Positions 21,401 to 35,100 of a DNA stretch of 64,000 bases are shown piece by piece; within the stretch, counting starts at the first letter, position 1; each line of letters starts with the position of its first letter. The notes beneath the pieces are model-generated. The model worked only from the letters and a program-made list of their open reading frames with translations. It was not told the DNA's origin and made no database searches. Position numbers and translations under genes: made by a program. Source of the DNA: Megalobrama amblycephala (lineage: Eukaryota; Chordata; Actinopteri; Cypriniformes; Xenocyprididae); assembly GCF_018812025.1 (NCBI RefSeq), contig NC_063052.1:22356150-22420149 (forward strand), written 5' to 3'.

Positions 21401-24072
21401 CAACAGAAACTCAAACTACACTGTAAAAAAGAATTGTTGGTTTAACTTAAAAAAGTAAGTTACCTGGCTGCCTTAAACGTTTGAGTTCAATAAAATTAAA
21501 AAATTGAGTTTATACAATGAAGACGATTGGTTTAATCAACAGAAACCAAAATATTATGTTATCTGAACTACATTACCACTGTGGAACCTTTTTATATATA
21601 CTAAAAAAAACAAAACTGTGATTTGAGGTGTTTTTTTAACTGCACATACCTATGATCCTGTAGATAATGATGAAGAGGAGAGTGAGGAGAATGAAACCTG
21701 TGTTCCAAACCCATATCTCCTTATCGATGGCTGTAATGCCCAAGAATAGAAAGATCATGGTTTCTGAGCCATTCGCAAGCACCTTCATAGCATGTCGAAC
21801 TGTTGTGACCGATTTCTCATCCATGTTGGCGTTCACATATTTCTGACAGCAGACACCACAGAAAGTGATCCTGTGACACAGAAAGCCGTTTCTTTTTCAA
21901 GAGCTGCTGAATTAATTGCTTGAGACATTATGCATTGAGTCTGAATTCCTGCAGTAGGAATAGTACAACTGGTGCTCTATTATTCCCAAACTCTCTATAT
22001 GTGTTCAAGAGACTCTTACGAAAGTATAGCAGAGAGGGAGAGCATCTCTGCTGTCAGGTAAGCCAGGTATCCCACCACAAAGACAAAGCCAGCTTCGATG
22101 ATCTGAATGTGTTTGGTGCATCTGGTCAGCAGGGACAGCAGGATGGCAAACACAACGCCAAGAAACGAGCCTCCAAATGCCACCACAACAAATGAAACTA
22201 TAGGAATACAAAAATGTTGAAGTCGAAAAAGTTAAATGAATGGTTATTATTATGTTTTCATAAATTTGTATGAGGTGTGGATTCATACCTATGCCCTTAA
22301 AAATCTCTCCGGCATCAATCATTGGGCCTCCAAGAGCAACAAAAGCGTCAAATACATTGTAAAGCACCTACAAAAAAGAGACAAAAAAGCTCCATGAACA
22401 ATGTATAAATAACGTTTTGTACTTACGTTTTGAGAACATTATTAAAGACCCGATTACTTTGAATTAACTTTCTATTAAAGGGTTATTTCACCCAAAAATG
22501 AAAATTCTGTCATTAATTACTCACCCTCATGTCATTTCACACCCGTAAGACCTTCATTCATCTTCAGAGCACAAATTAAGATATTTTTGATGACATCCAA
22601 GAGGTATATGACTCATCCATAGACAGCAATTTAACCAACACTTTCAAGGTCCAGAAAGGTACTAAAGACAACGTTAAAAAAGTCGTCGTGATTGCAGTGG
22701 ATCAACCTTAATTTTATAATGCGACGAGAATACTTTTTGTGCACAAAAACAAAACAAAAATAACGACTCTTCTCTTCGCTGTCATTATCCTTATGTAGTT
22801 GCCGAGCTGATCACATGAGCAGCACGACAAATGCATGTAATGCTAACGCAGGAGCCGGCCAATAATGAATCGGCGTTCTAACATAGAACCTGGAAGAGCT
22901 GGACGTCAACAACATATGAGAATGACACAGAAGTTTTTGAATTTGTTTTGAAATTGTTGAATAAAGTTGTTACTTTTGTTTTGTTTCGGCGCACAAAAGT
23001 ATTCTCGTCGCTTTATAAAATTAAGGTTGAACCACTGCAATCACGTCGACTGTTTTAACAATGTCTTTATTACCTTTCTGGACCTTGAAAGTGTTGATTA
23101 TATTGCTGTCTATGGACAAGTCATATACCTTTTCGATTTCATCAAAAATATCTTAATTTGTGTGAGAGAATTTTTCCAGAACGTTAGCTTAAGTTCTGAC
23201 AATGTTCCTTGTCTGCAGGGATTACGTAAATTGATAAATATACTATTTGAGCCTAATGGCATTTACAGTTTTTTTTTAGGAAATTAATACTCACCACTGT
23301 GACGCCATCATTGAGCAGAGACTCTCCAAACACCAAGATAAAGAGCACCTCGTTCACATGCACTTCCTCAAACACGGCAATCACAGCCACAGGATCCACC
23401 GCAGCTATTAAACTACCAAACAAAAGGAACTGCAGGAGACCGATGTCCAAGTTACCTGATGATTAAAGAAACTGTCAAATTAATTCAGTATTCTCTATAA
23501 TGGCGTGTATATATACCAACCCAACGCCACTGAATTGATAATTGCAGACTATGCAGGGCATATTTGCCCTTGAGGGTCAACAAAGGCTTTACAGTATATC
23601 CTTGTTTTGTTAGAAGAATTAAGCATGCGTGATCTATGCAAAAGGCACACAATGTGCACTAAATTACATGCAGATCAGCAGAACAGTGAGAATGCAGAAA
23701 ATCACAGTATTGAATTTACCCATCACTCCGGCCTCATAGCAGCCCCAAAGAGAGAGGCCTACTGCAGCTGCGTTCCAGCATGTTCCGAAGATGGCGTAAA
23801 TGAGAATGGCACCCAGGTTGCTGAAAAATAGCTTGTTGGGCATAAAGTAACTTGCATCCAAGATGATCTGGGGCAGCAAGTAGAAGAAGAAAGTGGTAGG
23901 AAGCAGTTTGAAAGTCTGTGCCTTGTCTGCTCCCCAGACGATTCCTCCCAAAATAAAGCCCACAATGATGAGCAGACCACTCTCTGGGAACATACTGATG
24001 ACATGATGGTTTAGTTCAATCACTAGATACAGAGAGAGAGACAGAGAGAGAACAGATGACAACTTTACAGAA

Positions 24073-24122
<50 letters not shown>

Positions 24123-26802
24123 CAGTTTCCTAGGCCAGGGGCAGGTTGAAGCACTCAGGATAGATGGCCAGTCCATCACAGGGCTCTCTCTCTCACACAC
24201 ACAGGCAATTCTGACTGCCCAGTTCACCTAACCTGCATGTCTTTAGACTGTGGGGGAAACCGGAGTACCTGGAGGAAACTCACGCTGATATATGCCGCCC
24301 ATATATGTAGTTTTGCGTTTGGTGAGCTAATAAAATATTAAAATTCAGTCAAATCAATATTTTGTGTACAGTTAATTATAACATCCAGTATCGTGGACTC
24401 GCTCTCTCTTGTTTCATACAAACGCTGCTGCTGCCATTTTGCACTTTTGTTTTGTACTCTGTTGGATTATAAGATAACAAACAGGTATGATTTTAAAACA
24501 GTTTAATCTCAGACCAATATCTCTTATCCCCATAATTATTTATGTGGCGAAATGCCGTTTAATAAGTGGTGTGACTGTACCGTATATCCCTTAAATGTTT
24601 GAACTTACCGCGCGCTAGCAACTGCTCTCTCCGCCGAAGCTTTGCGTTTAAAGAGCTAATAATATTTCGACTCAGATCAAAATTTTGGGTCTGATTATTT
24701 TACGTGGCAAGTAGCCGTGTAATAAGGGGGATAATGAACAGCCAGCCAGTTGTTATCTCAGAAAAAAACTCCTTCAGGCTGATGCAGGTTTATTCTGAGA
24801 TAACAACAGGCTGGATGTAGCCTACATTATCCCATTGCAAAGCATTCATTTGAAGTATATAAGACTTAAAGTTTCTCATGGCTAAAGCCAATCATGAGAA
24901 ACATAATCTTTATATATATATATATATATATATATACAGTCAAACCAAAAATTTGATATTTTTTATTTATATATTTTTACTAGTGCAGGACAGTATAGTT
25001 AATTTATGTAAGTGAGGAAAGCAAAATAAAGTAAACTGTGACATATTATACCCAAAAATTCTTCATACAGTGGACTATCAGTAAAACTGATAAACATTTG
25101 GAACCAAAAATTATTCAGACACTTTGACCTGACCATGTTTTGCTTAAGTGTTATCTGACATAATTAAGAAATTCTGACACAGTTTAACTCTGAGATCTTG
25201 TCATATTTTATACCATTTTTTTAAACTATAGTGAATAAACTGTATTAATGAATTAAATATTCAAGGTGTCTAAATAATTTTGGTTTGAATATATATATAT
25301 GATTTACATGATTTCCTTTGGCCATGAGAAACTTTAATTCTTTTATACTTCAGATATACTTTTATACTTTTGTAGTCAAGATGTGGATTGGGTTAATATT
25401 ATTAGGCCTATTATTATAATTATTCAATGTTTTTTGGGGCATCTCAGATTATCCAAGAGTTCATATGGCGTCCATTATATTTACAATTTGTAAATTTAAA
25501 ATGATGTAAAATTTATAGTTACATTTGCATGTATGCATTTGGAAGATGATCTTTACCCAGATGATATGCATCACAAATCAAAGTGCAAGTATTTTCTTTC
25601 TTTTTTTCAAAAAATGGTTGAATATCATTTGTAATTAGATGTATATTTGAACTAAATAATTCATGATTATCATACTCAGGTTGGAAGCTTAATTCTTATT
25701 TTATTTTATTTTTTTAAATGATCTTTTTCTTAATATAATCCTTGTGCAACTCTTTTTCCTCTTTGTTCCACATTTTTAAGCTAATTTTGATTAAACAGGG
25801 AAGAAGAACCAATCCCAAAAATGTAAGGAAGAAAAGATACTGCATCTGTGAACAGTTTATATCACTCCATATTGATAACAGAAGGAGGGTAAGAATACCA
25901 GTACTAACCATGTTATTCACAAGCCTCATTCTACATAATAAACCCTTTACATGAGTAGCAATGTGCGTGAAATGTTATTTCACGTGAATCGCTGAGCTTT
26001 TGCAGGACTGCTGTTGTGCTCTGTTTGCAGTTGTCAAGTTACACAGTATTGTTTCTATACTTCCTAGTACAAGGTTTTCATCAAGAGATCATCTTCCTTT
26101 CTCAGAACTCAACTGAATTGAAATTCAACCTCTCATTAAAGTATGACATCAACTTTAGAACAAACTCTTTAATTCATTCATGAGGAAAACCACTGATGTC
26201 TCTAACTATATTATATATTGTATGCAAGCCTTCAAATACGTAACACAACAAATTTTATTTCTTACTTGTTAATTGTCAATCAAATTGGACTTTTATATCA
26301 AAGATTGCTTTACTCCGTTCTCTGAACATTCAGAATGTTTTTTCGGTTATGCTAACATTAAGGGAATACATTTATCATTTTGTTTGCATTATGGGAATGT
26401 TACTTTTGAAAGCTCTCTGGACATTCTGAAACAAGTAAAAAATCAACATTATTAAAGACCAGATGACTATGAACAAACATTCTATTAATGTTATGAAGAA
26501 TATTTATTCACAACTTTTAGAAAATCTTTACGTTAGCCAAAAATCTGAGAATGTTCCCTGCTGGGAAGATACATACCTGAGAGTTTAGCCAATGCAGCCA
26601 CAAATACCCAAACTATGACCAGATATGGGGTCTGAACATGATGCCATTTAAATGTGACTATTGGAAGTCCAGTGAGATTCGCTTCCTGTTGATGAGGATT
26701 CTCGACCACATCTGAATTTCCGCTTAGTCCTTGGATCAAAGGGTTAACAAAACACACCAGGAAAACTGCCCTCAGCAGGCAGAGGTAAGTAGAGCTCGGC
26801 AT
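15053..26802 (-). CDS. slc9a3: Na+/H+ exchanger, NHE3 type, copy A (complete, 833 aa)
   Basis: Electroneutral exchanger that brings Na+ in and H+ out across apical membranes. Sixteen exons in frame, 5' to 3': 26577-26802, 23720-24022, 23295-23455, 22289-22367, 22020-22197, 21650-21870, 20914-21116, 20724-20813, 19950-20020, 19745-19874, 19377-19540, 19036-19156, 18779-18949, 18650-18698, 15450-15521, 15053-15315. The 833 residues match human NHE3 (834). Visible: hydrophobic leader ([13 protein letters not shown]), N-glycosylation site NLTG, exchanger motifs [27 protein letters not shown] and [13 protein letters not shown], then a tail with RLESFKS (a kinase-type site known in NHE3), [16 protein letters not shown] and STDSFLMAD, which mark NHE3 rather than NHE1 or NHE2. 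I chose the Met at 26802, just before the leader; an in-frame Met at 26829 would add nine residues. The motif reads LPQI where mammals have LPPI. Confidence 0.93.
16334..16634. mobile_element. Tc1/mariner-type MITE, TA-flanked
   Basis: CAGTCAAACCAAAATT and the complementary AATTTTTGGTTTGACTG are flanked by TA on both sides, 301 bases, in intron 14 of slc9a3 copy A. A second copy is at 24937-25290. No ORF. Confidence 0.78.
16636..16675. repeat. TA microsatellite
   Basis: About 18 TA units running on directly from the right end of the Tc1-type MITE. Confidence 0.85.
16706..18413. mobile_element. Angel-like foldback element (family 1) interrupted by family 3 copy 1
   Basis: Ends GGGTTAGTTCACCCAAAAAT and its near complement are bounded by TTAA at 16706-16709 and 18410-18413, in intron 14 of slc9a3 copy A. 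The arms are long inverted repeats meeting near 18010. A family 3 element (16826-17775, TTAA at 17776-17779, CTAA on the left) sits in the left arm. The name Angel is from memory. Confidence 0.78.
18445..18482. repeat. TA microsatellite
   Basis: Pure AT dinucleotide run in intron 14 of slc9a3 copy A. Confidence 0.85.
20072..20585 (-). pseudogene. Tc1/mariner-type transposon fragment
   Basis: On the minus strand the sequence begins ACACACTGTGTTCCAAATTA at about 20584, a Tc1-like tip, and includes a Met at 20356 starting [20 protein letters not shown], the basic N-terminal start of a Tc1-type transposase. After about 30 codons it runs into an inverted copy of its own start (20230-20275) and then AT-rich sequence. 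Only the 5' tip survives; the catalytic DDE domain is gone. It lies in intron 8 of slc9a3 copy A. Confidence 0.6.
21310..21570. repeat. dispersed repeat, partly duplicated, also at 48003-48155
   Basis: ACTGTAAAAAAGAATTGTTG, GTAAGTTACCTGGCTGCCTT and GGTTTAATCAACAGAAAC recur twice in tandem here and once at 48003-48155. Non-coding, in intron 6 of slc9a3 copy A. Confidence 0.6.
22475..23163. mobile_element. Angel-like foldback element, right tip missing
   Basis: TTAA, then AGGGTTATTTCACCC at the left. The right arm is recognisable to ATATCTTAATTTGTGTG and then stops. It fills much of intron 3 of slc9a3 copy A. Confidence 0.75.
24070..24120. repeat. TA microsatellite beside slc9a3 copy A exon 2
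   Basis: Pure TA run about 50 bases upstream of the exon 2 acceptor (exon begins 24022). Confidence 0.85.
24120..24300. repeat. fragment of a common fish interspersed repeat
   Basis: CATGTCTTTAGACTGTGGGG, AACCGGAGTACCTGGAGGAA and ACTCACGC are familiar from many teleost genomes. Family not assigned. Confidence 0.5.
24729..24832. repeat. imperfect palindrome in intron 1 of slc9a3 copy A
   Basis: GGATAATG plus CCAGTTGTTATCTCAGA on the left is answered by TCTGAGATAACAACAGGCTGG plus CATTATCC on the right, around a loop of about 30 bases. Probably a small foldback element. Confidence 0.6.
24937..25290. mobile_element. second copy of the CAGTCAAACCAAAA MITE
   Basis: The left end is intact; the right end is decayed (TTTTGGTTTGAATATA). 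Inverted in body orientation relative to 16334-16634 and flanked by TA runs; in intron 1 of slc9a3 copy A. Confidence 0.72.
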
Positions 26803-29249
26803 TGCGACAGATGACTGATAAAGATGCACTTATAGTACCATTCTCATCTCCAGACTGTGTGTACTATAGTTGTCCTTCACTGAATCTCACAATCCTGTGC
26901 ATTAGAGGTTCCCAATGAGCTTGACTGTCCTGAAGTGCAAAGTTCATGGAGAGACAAAGTATTGCAGTTTCCCCTTTTAGTTAGTTTTCTTGTAAATCTG
27001 CAGTCATTTTCAAAGTTTATCCCTCTCTAGGTGACTTGGTAGTGTTTCCATCAGTTGTCCCTCTGTGTTTGTGCTCCCGAGAGCAGTGGTTCAGTGTAAG
27101 AGCGTAATAAGAGTAGTGCTGAAACCTCTAGTCAGCCTTTAATTTGTTACACAGAAAGGGGGCTGAGATCTACGTCACTGGACTGTTACTCTGTCACGTT
27201 TTTGATGATTACTCTTTCTGCTTCCGTTGAAAAGTTTTACACTGGTTAGTGTTCAGCCAACTTTAACAGACCGTACTACTTCATTGTTAAGTCGAAGACT
27301 TTTAGCACATGTTTTGGTGCAAATAGTCTACACCATGTTCATTGAAAATTGCATTGTGAGGCTTCCTAAATACTACAAAAAGTTGTTGAGTACATTTTAT
27401 TAAAGTATGTTTCAAACAATGGTTGGCTTATCCTTATTTAGACCCATTTGAGGGATTGTTTTGCCAAAAATGAAAATATGTCATTGTTTACTCACCCTCA
27501 TGTCATTCTAAACCTGTATGATTTTCTTTCTTAATTTCTTTTGAGTAAACTTTTACCTCATTATATAAATTTACTAAATTCATTTAATATTTATAAGGAT
27601 GCTAAACCATCCTGTTTTGTGAAATCATATTGCTGACTTCCGATGGTTTTAGTATATGTTAAAAAAAAAAAAAAAAAAAAAGTTTCCACACATTTTTAGT
27701 TAAACTGTTACTTTATTTGGCCCTGTCTGAATGTGACGTAAAAAAAGGAAGTGATCGGTACGGCCTGTACCCATGCGTGTGTGTTGGCTTTAATCGTAGA
27801 TCCTGGGATGACAGCTGTACTACCTACTGAACTGAAAAATAAGTGGAAAGGCTGAAGGCAAAACAACACAACCTCCCCTTGGAACTCTATTAAAAGTGAA
27901 ACGTTTAACACTTATTCCAAATTTTTTTATATTATCTACAAAGGCCATTGACACAATAAATCTCCACTTTTATAGTCGCTGTAAATTGAGTAAATACAGT
28001 ATTTTTACTGCTTAGTTTATACGTTCCTTTATGTCCTGCTGTGTGTTTAATAAGTGAGGGTTTATGGGAAATTGTTCTGTTTTGAGGGTTTATGAGTGTT
28101 TTGTGTGTTTGTTCAAATCCTGCTCTGTGATTTTTACATTTTTTTCTCTGTAATGATTTACTAAACATGCTTTCTGCAATGTATACATAATAATAATAAG
28201 TATTGTTTCAAAACGGCTTCATTACTGAAACATTTTCACTTGAGGCTACAACGATTCTCTTCTGATTTCATTACAGAATATATTAATAATAATATATGAT
28301 GAATATAATATTGATTTCATTCAAACCATATTTAAATGCAAGAGATTGGTAATCATTTTGTTCTTGTGCTCCATTTGTGGCAATTTGTGTTACAGTTCAA
28401 ATACAAGTTTTATCAGACTCTAACTGATTTCAAGTTACAGGTTTCACCAGTTCTCATAAAGAAATGAAATTCATACACAAATAAGTTACTGTTAAACTAT
28501 TATTTTTAATGATGTACATTTTAATGCTCTTCATTCTACTAATAAAACATTATTAGCTTTGAGTAAAACTCAAAAATAAATCATTGTAAGATACAGAAAT
28601 GCAGAAACAGATATTGTGATACTACAAAGAAGCACCCACAGAATAACCATGTAATAATAAATAACCATATGCAACATCCTGACATTAACATTATATATAG
28701 ACCAACTTGTCCAAGGTCAAAAAATATCAAGACGTACCAGTAGACAATTGCTACTCAGTTCTGATTTGGCACTCTGACAAAAAATGTCTAAGAGTATAAT
28801 GGTTTTGTATTTTGAGTTTGATGTTGGAGGAACGCTTTGCTAATTTCCTAGCATGGTGTCAATAAGAAAAAGTGCCATAATAGCTTCCACAACATTGTGG
28901 GCTTGTATAAAGAAACCCCTTAAGAACATTCCATAACCACAAACATAAGTACTTCAATGACAATTTCTCATCTAAATCCATATTTATTCTCTTCCCTTCA
29001 TGTTTTTTATATAAAACATTTCAGAGAACAGAACCACAGCAGCATGACTTGAAGTAACTTGCTTTAGTTACTACTGCATGTGTATATACATATATATATA
29101 TATATATTTAAAGATATATGATGAATACTATGATTCAACACTATGATTCTCTCATCTCTGGGCTCATGACATAATAACAGCCTAAAATGAAGGGATTAAC
29201 CTAATCACATTTTTGGCAGGTTAATGTTGGTGGATGGAAATATATCAGA
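26803..29249. other. spacer between the two slc9a3 copies
   Basis: This holds the promoter and 5' UTR of copy A and the short 3' UTR of copy B. Contents seen are a foldback-repeat remnant at 27448-27540, a poly-A tract at about 27661-27680, and otherwise AT-rich unique sequence. I see no supported ORF and no clear TATA box. Confidence 0.55.
27448..27540. mobile_element. Angel-like left-end fragment
   Basis: GAGGGATTGTTTTGCCAAAA followed by TACTCACCCTCATGTCATTC, as in the 2098-2456 subtype; only the left end remains. Confidence 0.55.
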
Positions 29250-32138
29250 TTACAATCTAGTATGATGTGTTCCGGGCTTTTCCTCAGGTGCCTCCTCATC
29301 AACTGAAGCATCAGCCATTGCGAAGGAGTCTGTGGAGCGGGTACTCAGCGGTGCTAGATGTCTCAGGTTGGTGGGCGTCCAGGGCAGTCGTCCCTGAGCT
29401 CTCTGGGACGGTGCCACAGCCGTGTTGTTCCCAGTCTCTGTTTGCCAGGGTGGGTTTCGCATGGGTGCAGAGGTGTCCAGCTCAGGTATGAATGCTGGAT
29501 TATCTACACCAGCTGCAGTAATTAGAGTAATTATGATGTTGAAACAAGACACCATAGAAACAACCCTCTAATAATAGTTTTTTTCTACTCACTTGCAAAC
29601 GTTATGTAAGTTTATATTGTACAATATGACATTAGTATGTGATGTAAATTCATTATGTAGCTACATGAAATTATTCTTACCTCCAAGTGCATTTGTGCTT
29701 CTCCTGGAAAAATGACCAGCAATGTCACTGCTAGAGGCGCTGTCTGCGGAAAACTCAAAATCTGATTGGACAAAAAATAATTTTCATCAATATTAATACT
29801 AAAATATTCATACTTCCAGAATACGTAAGCATAATGCTAAAACTAAATGGTGATGTATAAGTGATAAAAAATATAGAAATATACCTTCATCTCCATATGG
29901 ATGGGCTCTGTTTGGGTCCGCTGGCTTTCCATTAGGCTAAAGATACAATTATAAACCAATTTTTTGTTTATTTAACATACAATTTTAAAGCTTTTTTTTA
30001 GAATGTTATTTTGATGATTTTTTTTTTTTTTTTTGTGGCAGCAAACCGCATACATTGAACTCTATTTTAAAGGTGCCCTAGAACTGAAAATTTAATTGAC
30101 CTCTGCATAGTTAAATAACAAGAGTTCAGTACATGGAAATGACATAAAGTGAGTCTCAAACTCCATAGTTTCCTCCTTCTTATGTAAATTTGATTTGTTT
30201 TAAAGACCTCCGAAGAACAGGCGAATCTCAACATAACACCGACTGTGACGCAACAGTCGGGATCATTAATATGTACGCCCCCAATATTTGCATATGCCAG
30301 CCCATGTTCAAGGCTTTAGACAAGCCAGTATTAACGTCTGGAGCTGCACAGCCGAAGCAACAGACGTTATGCAGGTAAGCAAGCAAGGACAATAGCGGAA
30401 AATGGCAGATGGAGCAATAATAACTGATATGATCCATGATATCATGATATTTTTAGTGATATGTGTAAATTATCTTTCTAAATGTTTCGTTAGTGTGTTG
30501 CTAATGTACTGCTAATGTACTGTGGTTAAAGTTGCCATTGTTTCTTACTGTATTCACGGAGACCAGAGCCATGTCATTCTTTATAAATCTCTCCAACAGT
30601 GTGTAATGTTAGCTTTAGCCCCATTAGCCGCAGCATAGGCTATTATCAAACTCATTCAGAATCAAATGTAAACATCCAAATAAATACTATTACATGATCT
30701 GATATGCTGCATGATGATGAACACTTCGTAAAGATCCATTTTGAGGGTTATATTAGCTGTGTGAACTTTGTTTATGCAATGTATTATAGAGTTGCGAGCT
30801 CCGGGCCGGGGAGCGCGAGCATTTAAAGGGGACACTCACAGAATCGGCGCATTTTTAATTATGCTCCAAAATAGGCAGTTAAAAAATTGAATAATTATAA
30901 ATCTATGGGGTATTTTGAGCTGAAACTTCACAGACACATTCTGGGGACACCTTAGACTTTTATTACATCTTGTGAAAAAAGGGTTCTAGGGCACCTTTAA
31001 AAGGTCTTTAACCAAAGGTAGACAGCAGGACATTAATATCTAATACCTTATGTGTTGAATCCTTCTTGGGATGTTTGGAGAGTTTCTTAGCAGGGTTGAC
31101 ACCCATCTTAGCTGATTTGAAGGACTCAAGACGGCTTCTCATGGTTCTCTGGAAGATTTCCTGCATTTCATCTGGATTCTCTGAGGCTTTATAGTGACTG
31201 CGGCTGTACGTGGGACGGTTCTGCTCAAAAACAGGAGAAATGGATTGATTTGGATTAAATTACATTAGGATGAGTTTTTCCACTGGGCAGACATATTGAT
31301 CCAAATATTGATAAAGAAACAATACTCCATGTAAAAAGGCAGTCATGTTGTGTGAGGTAGACAATTCTTACATATCTTCTGCTCTTGTACAGGTGCTGCT
31401 CTAGTAGATGATGGGCATTGAGGTCATTAGGCATGTTCTTCCTGTCTTGCTCATGGATATCCAGGGATACAGATGGAATCGGGTTCTTCCTGAATTGAAA
31501 GAAGTCCAAATAATTGTAATCAACATTTGTGCAGTTTTCAACCTCTTAAAACATTATAAAGGAACTGCATTCAAAGATGAATGGGCTACAATATACGTGA
31601 GTTGGGACAATTTAACACATTTAATAAAATACTTACATCACTGGAACATTGTCAATGTCAAAATCATATTCTGACATGTCAGCCATGATGTCAGGTATGA
31701 TGTCTGCATACTCTAAAGCAAGCTTCTTCTTGAAGTCTACAGAGGCACTGTCATCATTACGAATGAAAGCTAACGAACCTTTGCGTTCACCCTAAATGTG
31801 AAAAACAATATTGAGCACATCATTTAGTAGCTAATAATACGAGGTACTGTATAATGATATGTGTCATTCGAACAGTATGAAAAAAATGAAAAAAGAACAT
31901 TCAGCAAGTAAACAAAACATTTAATGCAATTGATGGTACTACGCTGAATAAGTAGTTTTGCTCTCACCTTAGTGACATAGTTTGTGGCATCCTCAAGATT
32001 TAGTTTGTGGAAGGCACTAAAGATTTGGTCATTGTGCTTTCTGGCATCGCTTTTCATTAATAGCCAGCAGACATACTTTTCTTCAAAATGTTTCCAACTA
32101 AAAAACAGAAAAAAAACGTGCTCAAACGCTTATACAAT

Positions 32139-32180
<42 letters not shown>

Positions 32181-35100
32181 AGTGAAATGCTCACTGTCTG
32201 GTCCACCAGTTATCTCCCATTCGGCCACAGATGTCCTCCATTGCTGTTAGAATGTGCTCAAAAGTCTAGAGAGACATAGACAATGATATACTTGATTTTT
32301 TTATGTTGATCAAATTACCACTACTGTCGATTAGGACGTCAAATGCAGGTGGATGAGTAATAACACTGTTTTTGTTTCATGTAATTTTGCTTTACTTGAT
32401 GTTTGATTCATCACGGGTTCCCTTATACTCCGGAGTTCACTTTTGTGCATTTTACACACATGCGCACTTTTAAAAAAACGGAGCTGATTGTTGACAATGC
32501 TAGATACAGAATGTCTATGAAAAGATATATTTAATGTCATGAAAGATATAGAATGTACTGAATGGTAGGTTGTTTATTGTGACCAAGAGCATGATCTACA
32601 GTATGTAAGTCCACTTACCATTTAACAAGAAACTATGATTCTAACCAAAGCTTGAGAGTTTTCTATGCTGCTTGCGAATGTTCATTGGAACTATGGTTTT
32701 GGGAAAACGACAAATCATTGAACTATGTTGGTAACGACGGAAGTCACGGAACTTGTGACCATATTTGGCTAACAACGCTTTCCGGAAACGCACCCCTGAG
32801 CAGTTCTATAGCTCACTCACTTACTCCCATTGATCTGGGGGGAGTTTCCCAAAAGCATTGTTAGCCAACTAACATCGCAAGTTCTGTCGTTACTAACATA
32901 GTTCAAAAATTTGGTGTTTCCCTAAACCATAGTTCAAACGAACATTCGCAAATTGCATCACAAACTTGTGTGGTTGACATCTCGAGCTGTAGTTAGACGC
33001 GTAGTTTCTTGTTTGTATGACGTGGACTTAATAAATCATTATCTTGTGAAAAATAAGCAAGCTGACATTAAATACAATGTATATCTTTTATTTCTAATAA
33101 ATACAAATGTCATTTACACATTTTAGTTTGTCAACACCATTTTTGAAGAGTGCGCAAGTGTGTACGTGCTTTAGTACGTAAGAAAGCCGGTTACTGGTGT
33201 AATCTTGGTTCTATGAATAATGGAAGATCCCCAGAGATGGTCAAACGTAGTGGAACGAGTCGTGTCTCATGAGCTATATTGAGAATCCTGCATTAATTTG
33301 TCACCTGTAACCCTGACCAGTGACGTGTCGGAAGCTATATCCGTTCCGTTCCGTTCACGTCACGATCATTCTCTGAAGTCATTCTCTCAATCAGAGTGGA
33401 CCAGATAATTTGGCGGTCTTCCACTATTCATAGAACCAAGGTTACACCAATAACTGGCATTCTATTTCACTGTTACAGATCATCAGATACGGTCGAACTT
33501 AGTGGAAGACAAATACAACCAAGTCACAAGGACTACACCCACCTAAATACTGTCTGATAATACAGCAGAACTGACCAAAGAAATGGGGGCCACATTGATT
33601 CTGTAAAATCTTGTGAATGTGCAAGGTGATGCCTATGTAGCTGCTGCACATATCTCAGAGAGGGGGACACCACGTAGTGCTGCCCAAGAAGTAGCCACTG
33701 CCCGAGTAGAATGGCATTTAATAGATGCTGGAACTGCCTGACCTGCCAAACCATATGCATGTACAATGGTATCTACCACCCAATGAGCCAACCTTTGTTT
33801 TGACAAGGGTGCACCTTTCTGACAGGCACCAAAACTAACTGATCAGTGATGCGCCACAAAGCAGTCTTAAACACATACTGTAGCAATGCTCTCACTGGAC
33901 AGAGGACTGTCTGGGAAGCTTCTTCAGGATTAAATGCCACATGCTGAATAGGCTGATTCAGAAACCGATCAGACAACACATTATTCTGGAAAACTGGATT
34001 TGGCCAGAGTGTAACCTGATTGTCCTGAGGTCCCCATCTGAGACATTGGTGGCTCACTAAGAGGGCATACAGCTCATCTACCCTCCTGGTTGCTGTTATA
34101 GCCAAGAGAAAAGCAGTCTTCATAAAAAAGACTTTTAATATCAGTTTGTTCAAGTAAGTTCAAGTTCAAGCTCATAAGGCTGTTAAGCACCATCTGCAGA
34201 TCCCCCTGGGTATGTACTACACGTGCCTGTGGATTAAGACGTACTGTTCCTTTAAAAAAAGCCACCACCAATTTATCTGCACCAATCGATATCCTCCCCA
34301 AAGGGTTCTGATGTGCAATGTTCAATAAATGTTGTAAGAATTCCAATACTGAACTGATGGCACAAGTGAGTGGGTTAAGAAACCGCTCTTTACACCATGA
34401 AACAATTTTTTTTCCATTTACTGGAATAAGTGTGACGTGTCGATGGAGCTCTAGCATTCATGACAGTGTTCCTCACACCAGCCGAACACTGCGAGAGCTC
34501 TTGCTCAAGTGCCTGTTTATTTGTGATAACAGCTCCCTCCGAACTGGCAATGGTTGCTGTGGACCAGTCAAAAGGGCCAACAGCAGACTGAACCATGGCC
34601 TTGCTGGGCTGGGCAGCAGTGTGCCACTAGAATAAGCCTATGGTGTCTCTCCTGCACACACCTCAGGACAGGCAAGAGAAGTGGAAATGGAGGGAAGGCA
34701 TGGAGGAGGAGATCCAACCAGTCGTGGGCCAGGGCCTGGACTAGTGATCCCTGCTCCTCCTGCACTTCGAACCACAGCGGGCAATGTGTTGTCTCTCTGC
34801 TGGCAAAGAGGTTCACTCATATAATCCCCAAATTCTGAATCACCGCTTTGTGCAGACACCACTCCCCTGGCCTCGGACCTGCTATGCTGTTGCAGTGACC
34901 GGGAATGTGTGCCACTGCCCACAGCTCAAGGACATTGATGCGAGATGTCCTCTGCTGCAGGTTCCAGCTGCCTCCTACTCCCTGATGTTGCCACAGTCCT
35001 CCCCATCCAGTGAGGGAAGCATCTGTTGTCACCACTTCCCTGCCTGCCGGGGATGGTCCCATTGGTACACCCCTTTGCAGAAATCGTACCTGTCTCCAAA

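Noticed and set aside
23664..24227. Long minus-strand ORF read as a 187-residue protein
   Set aside because: Only 23720-24022 is exon 2 of slc9a3 copy A; the extension runs through a TA repeat and past the acceptor and donor.
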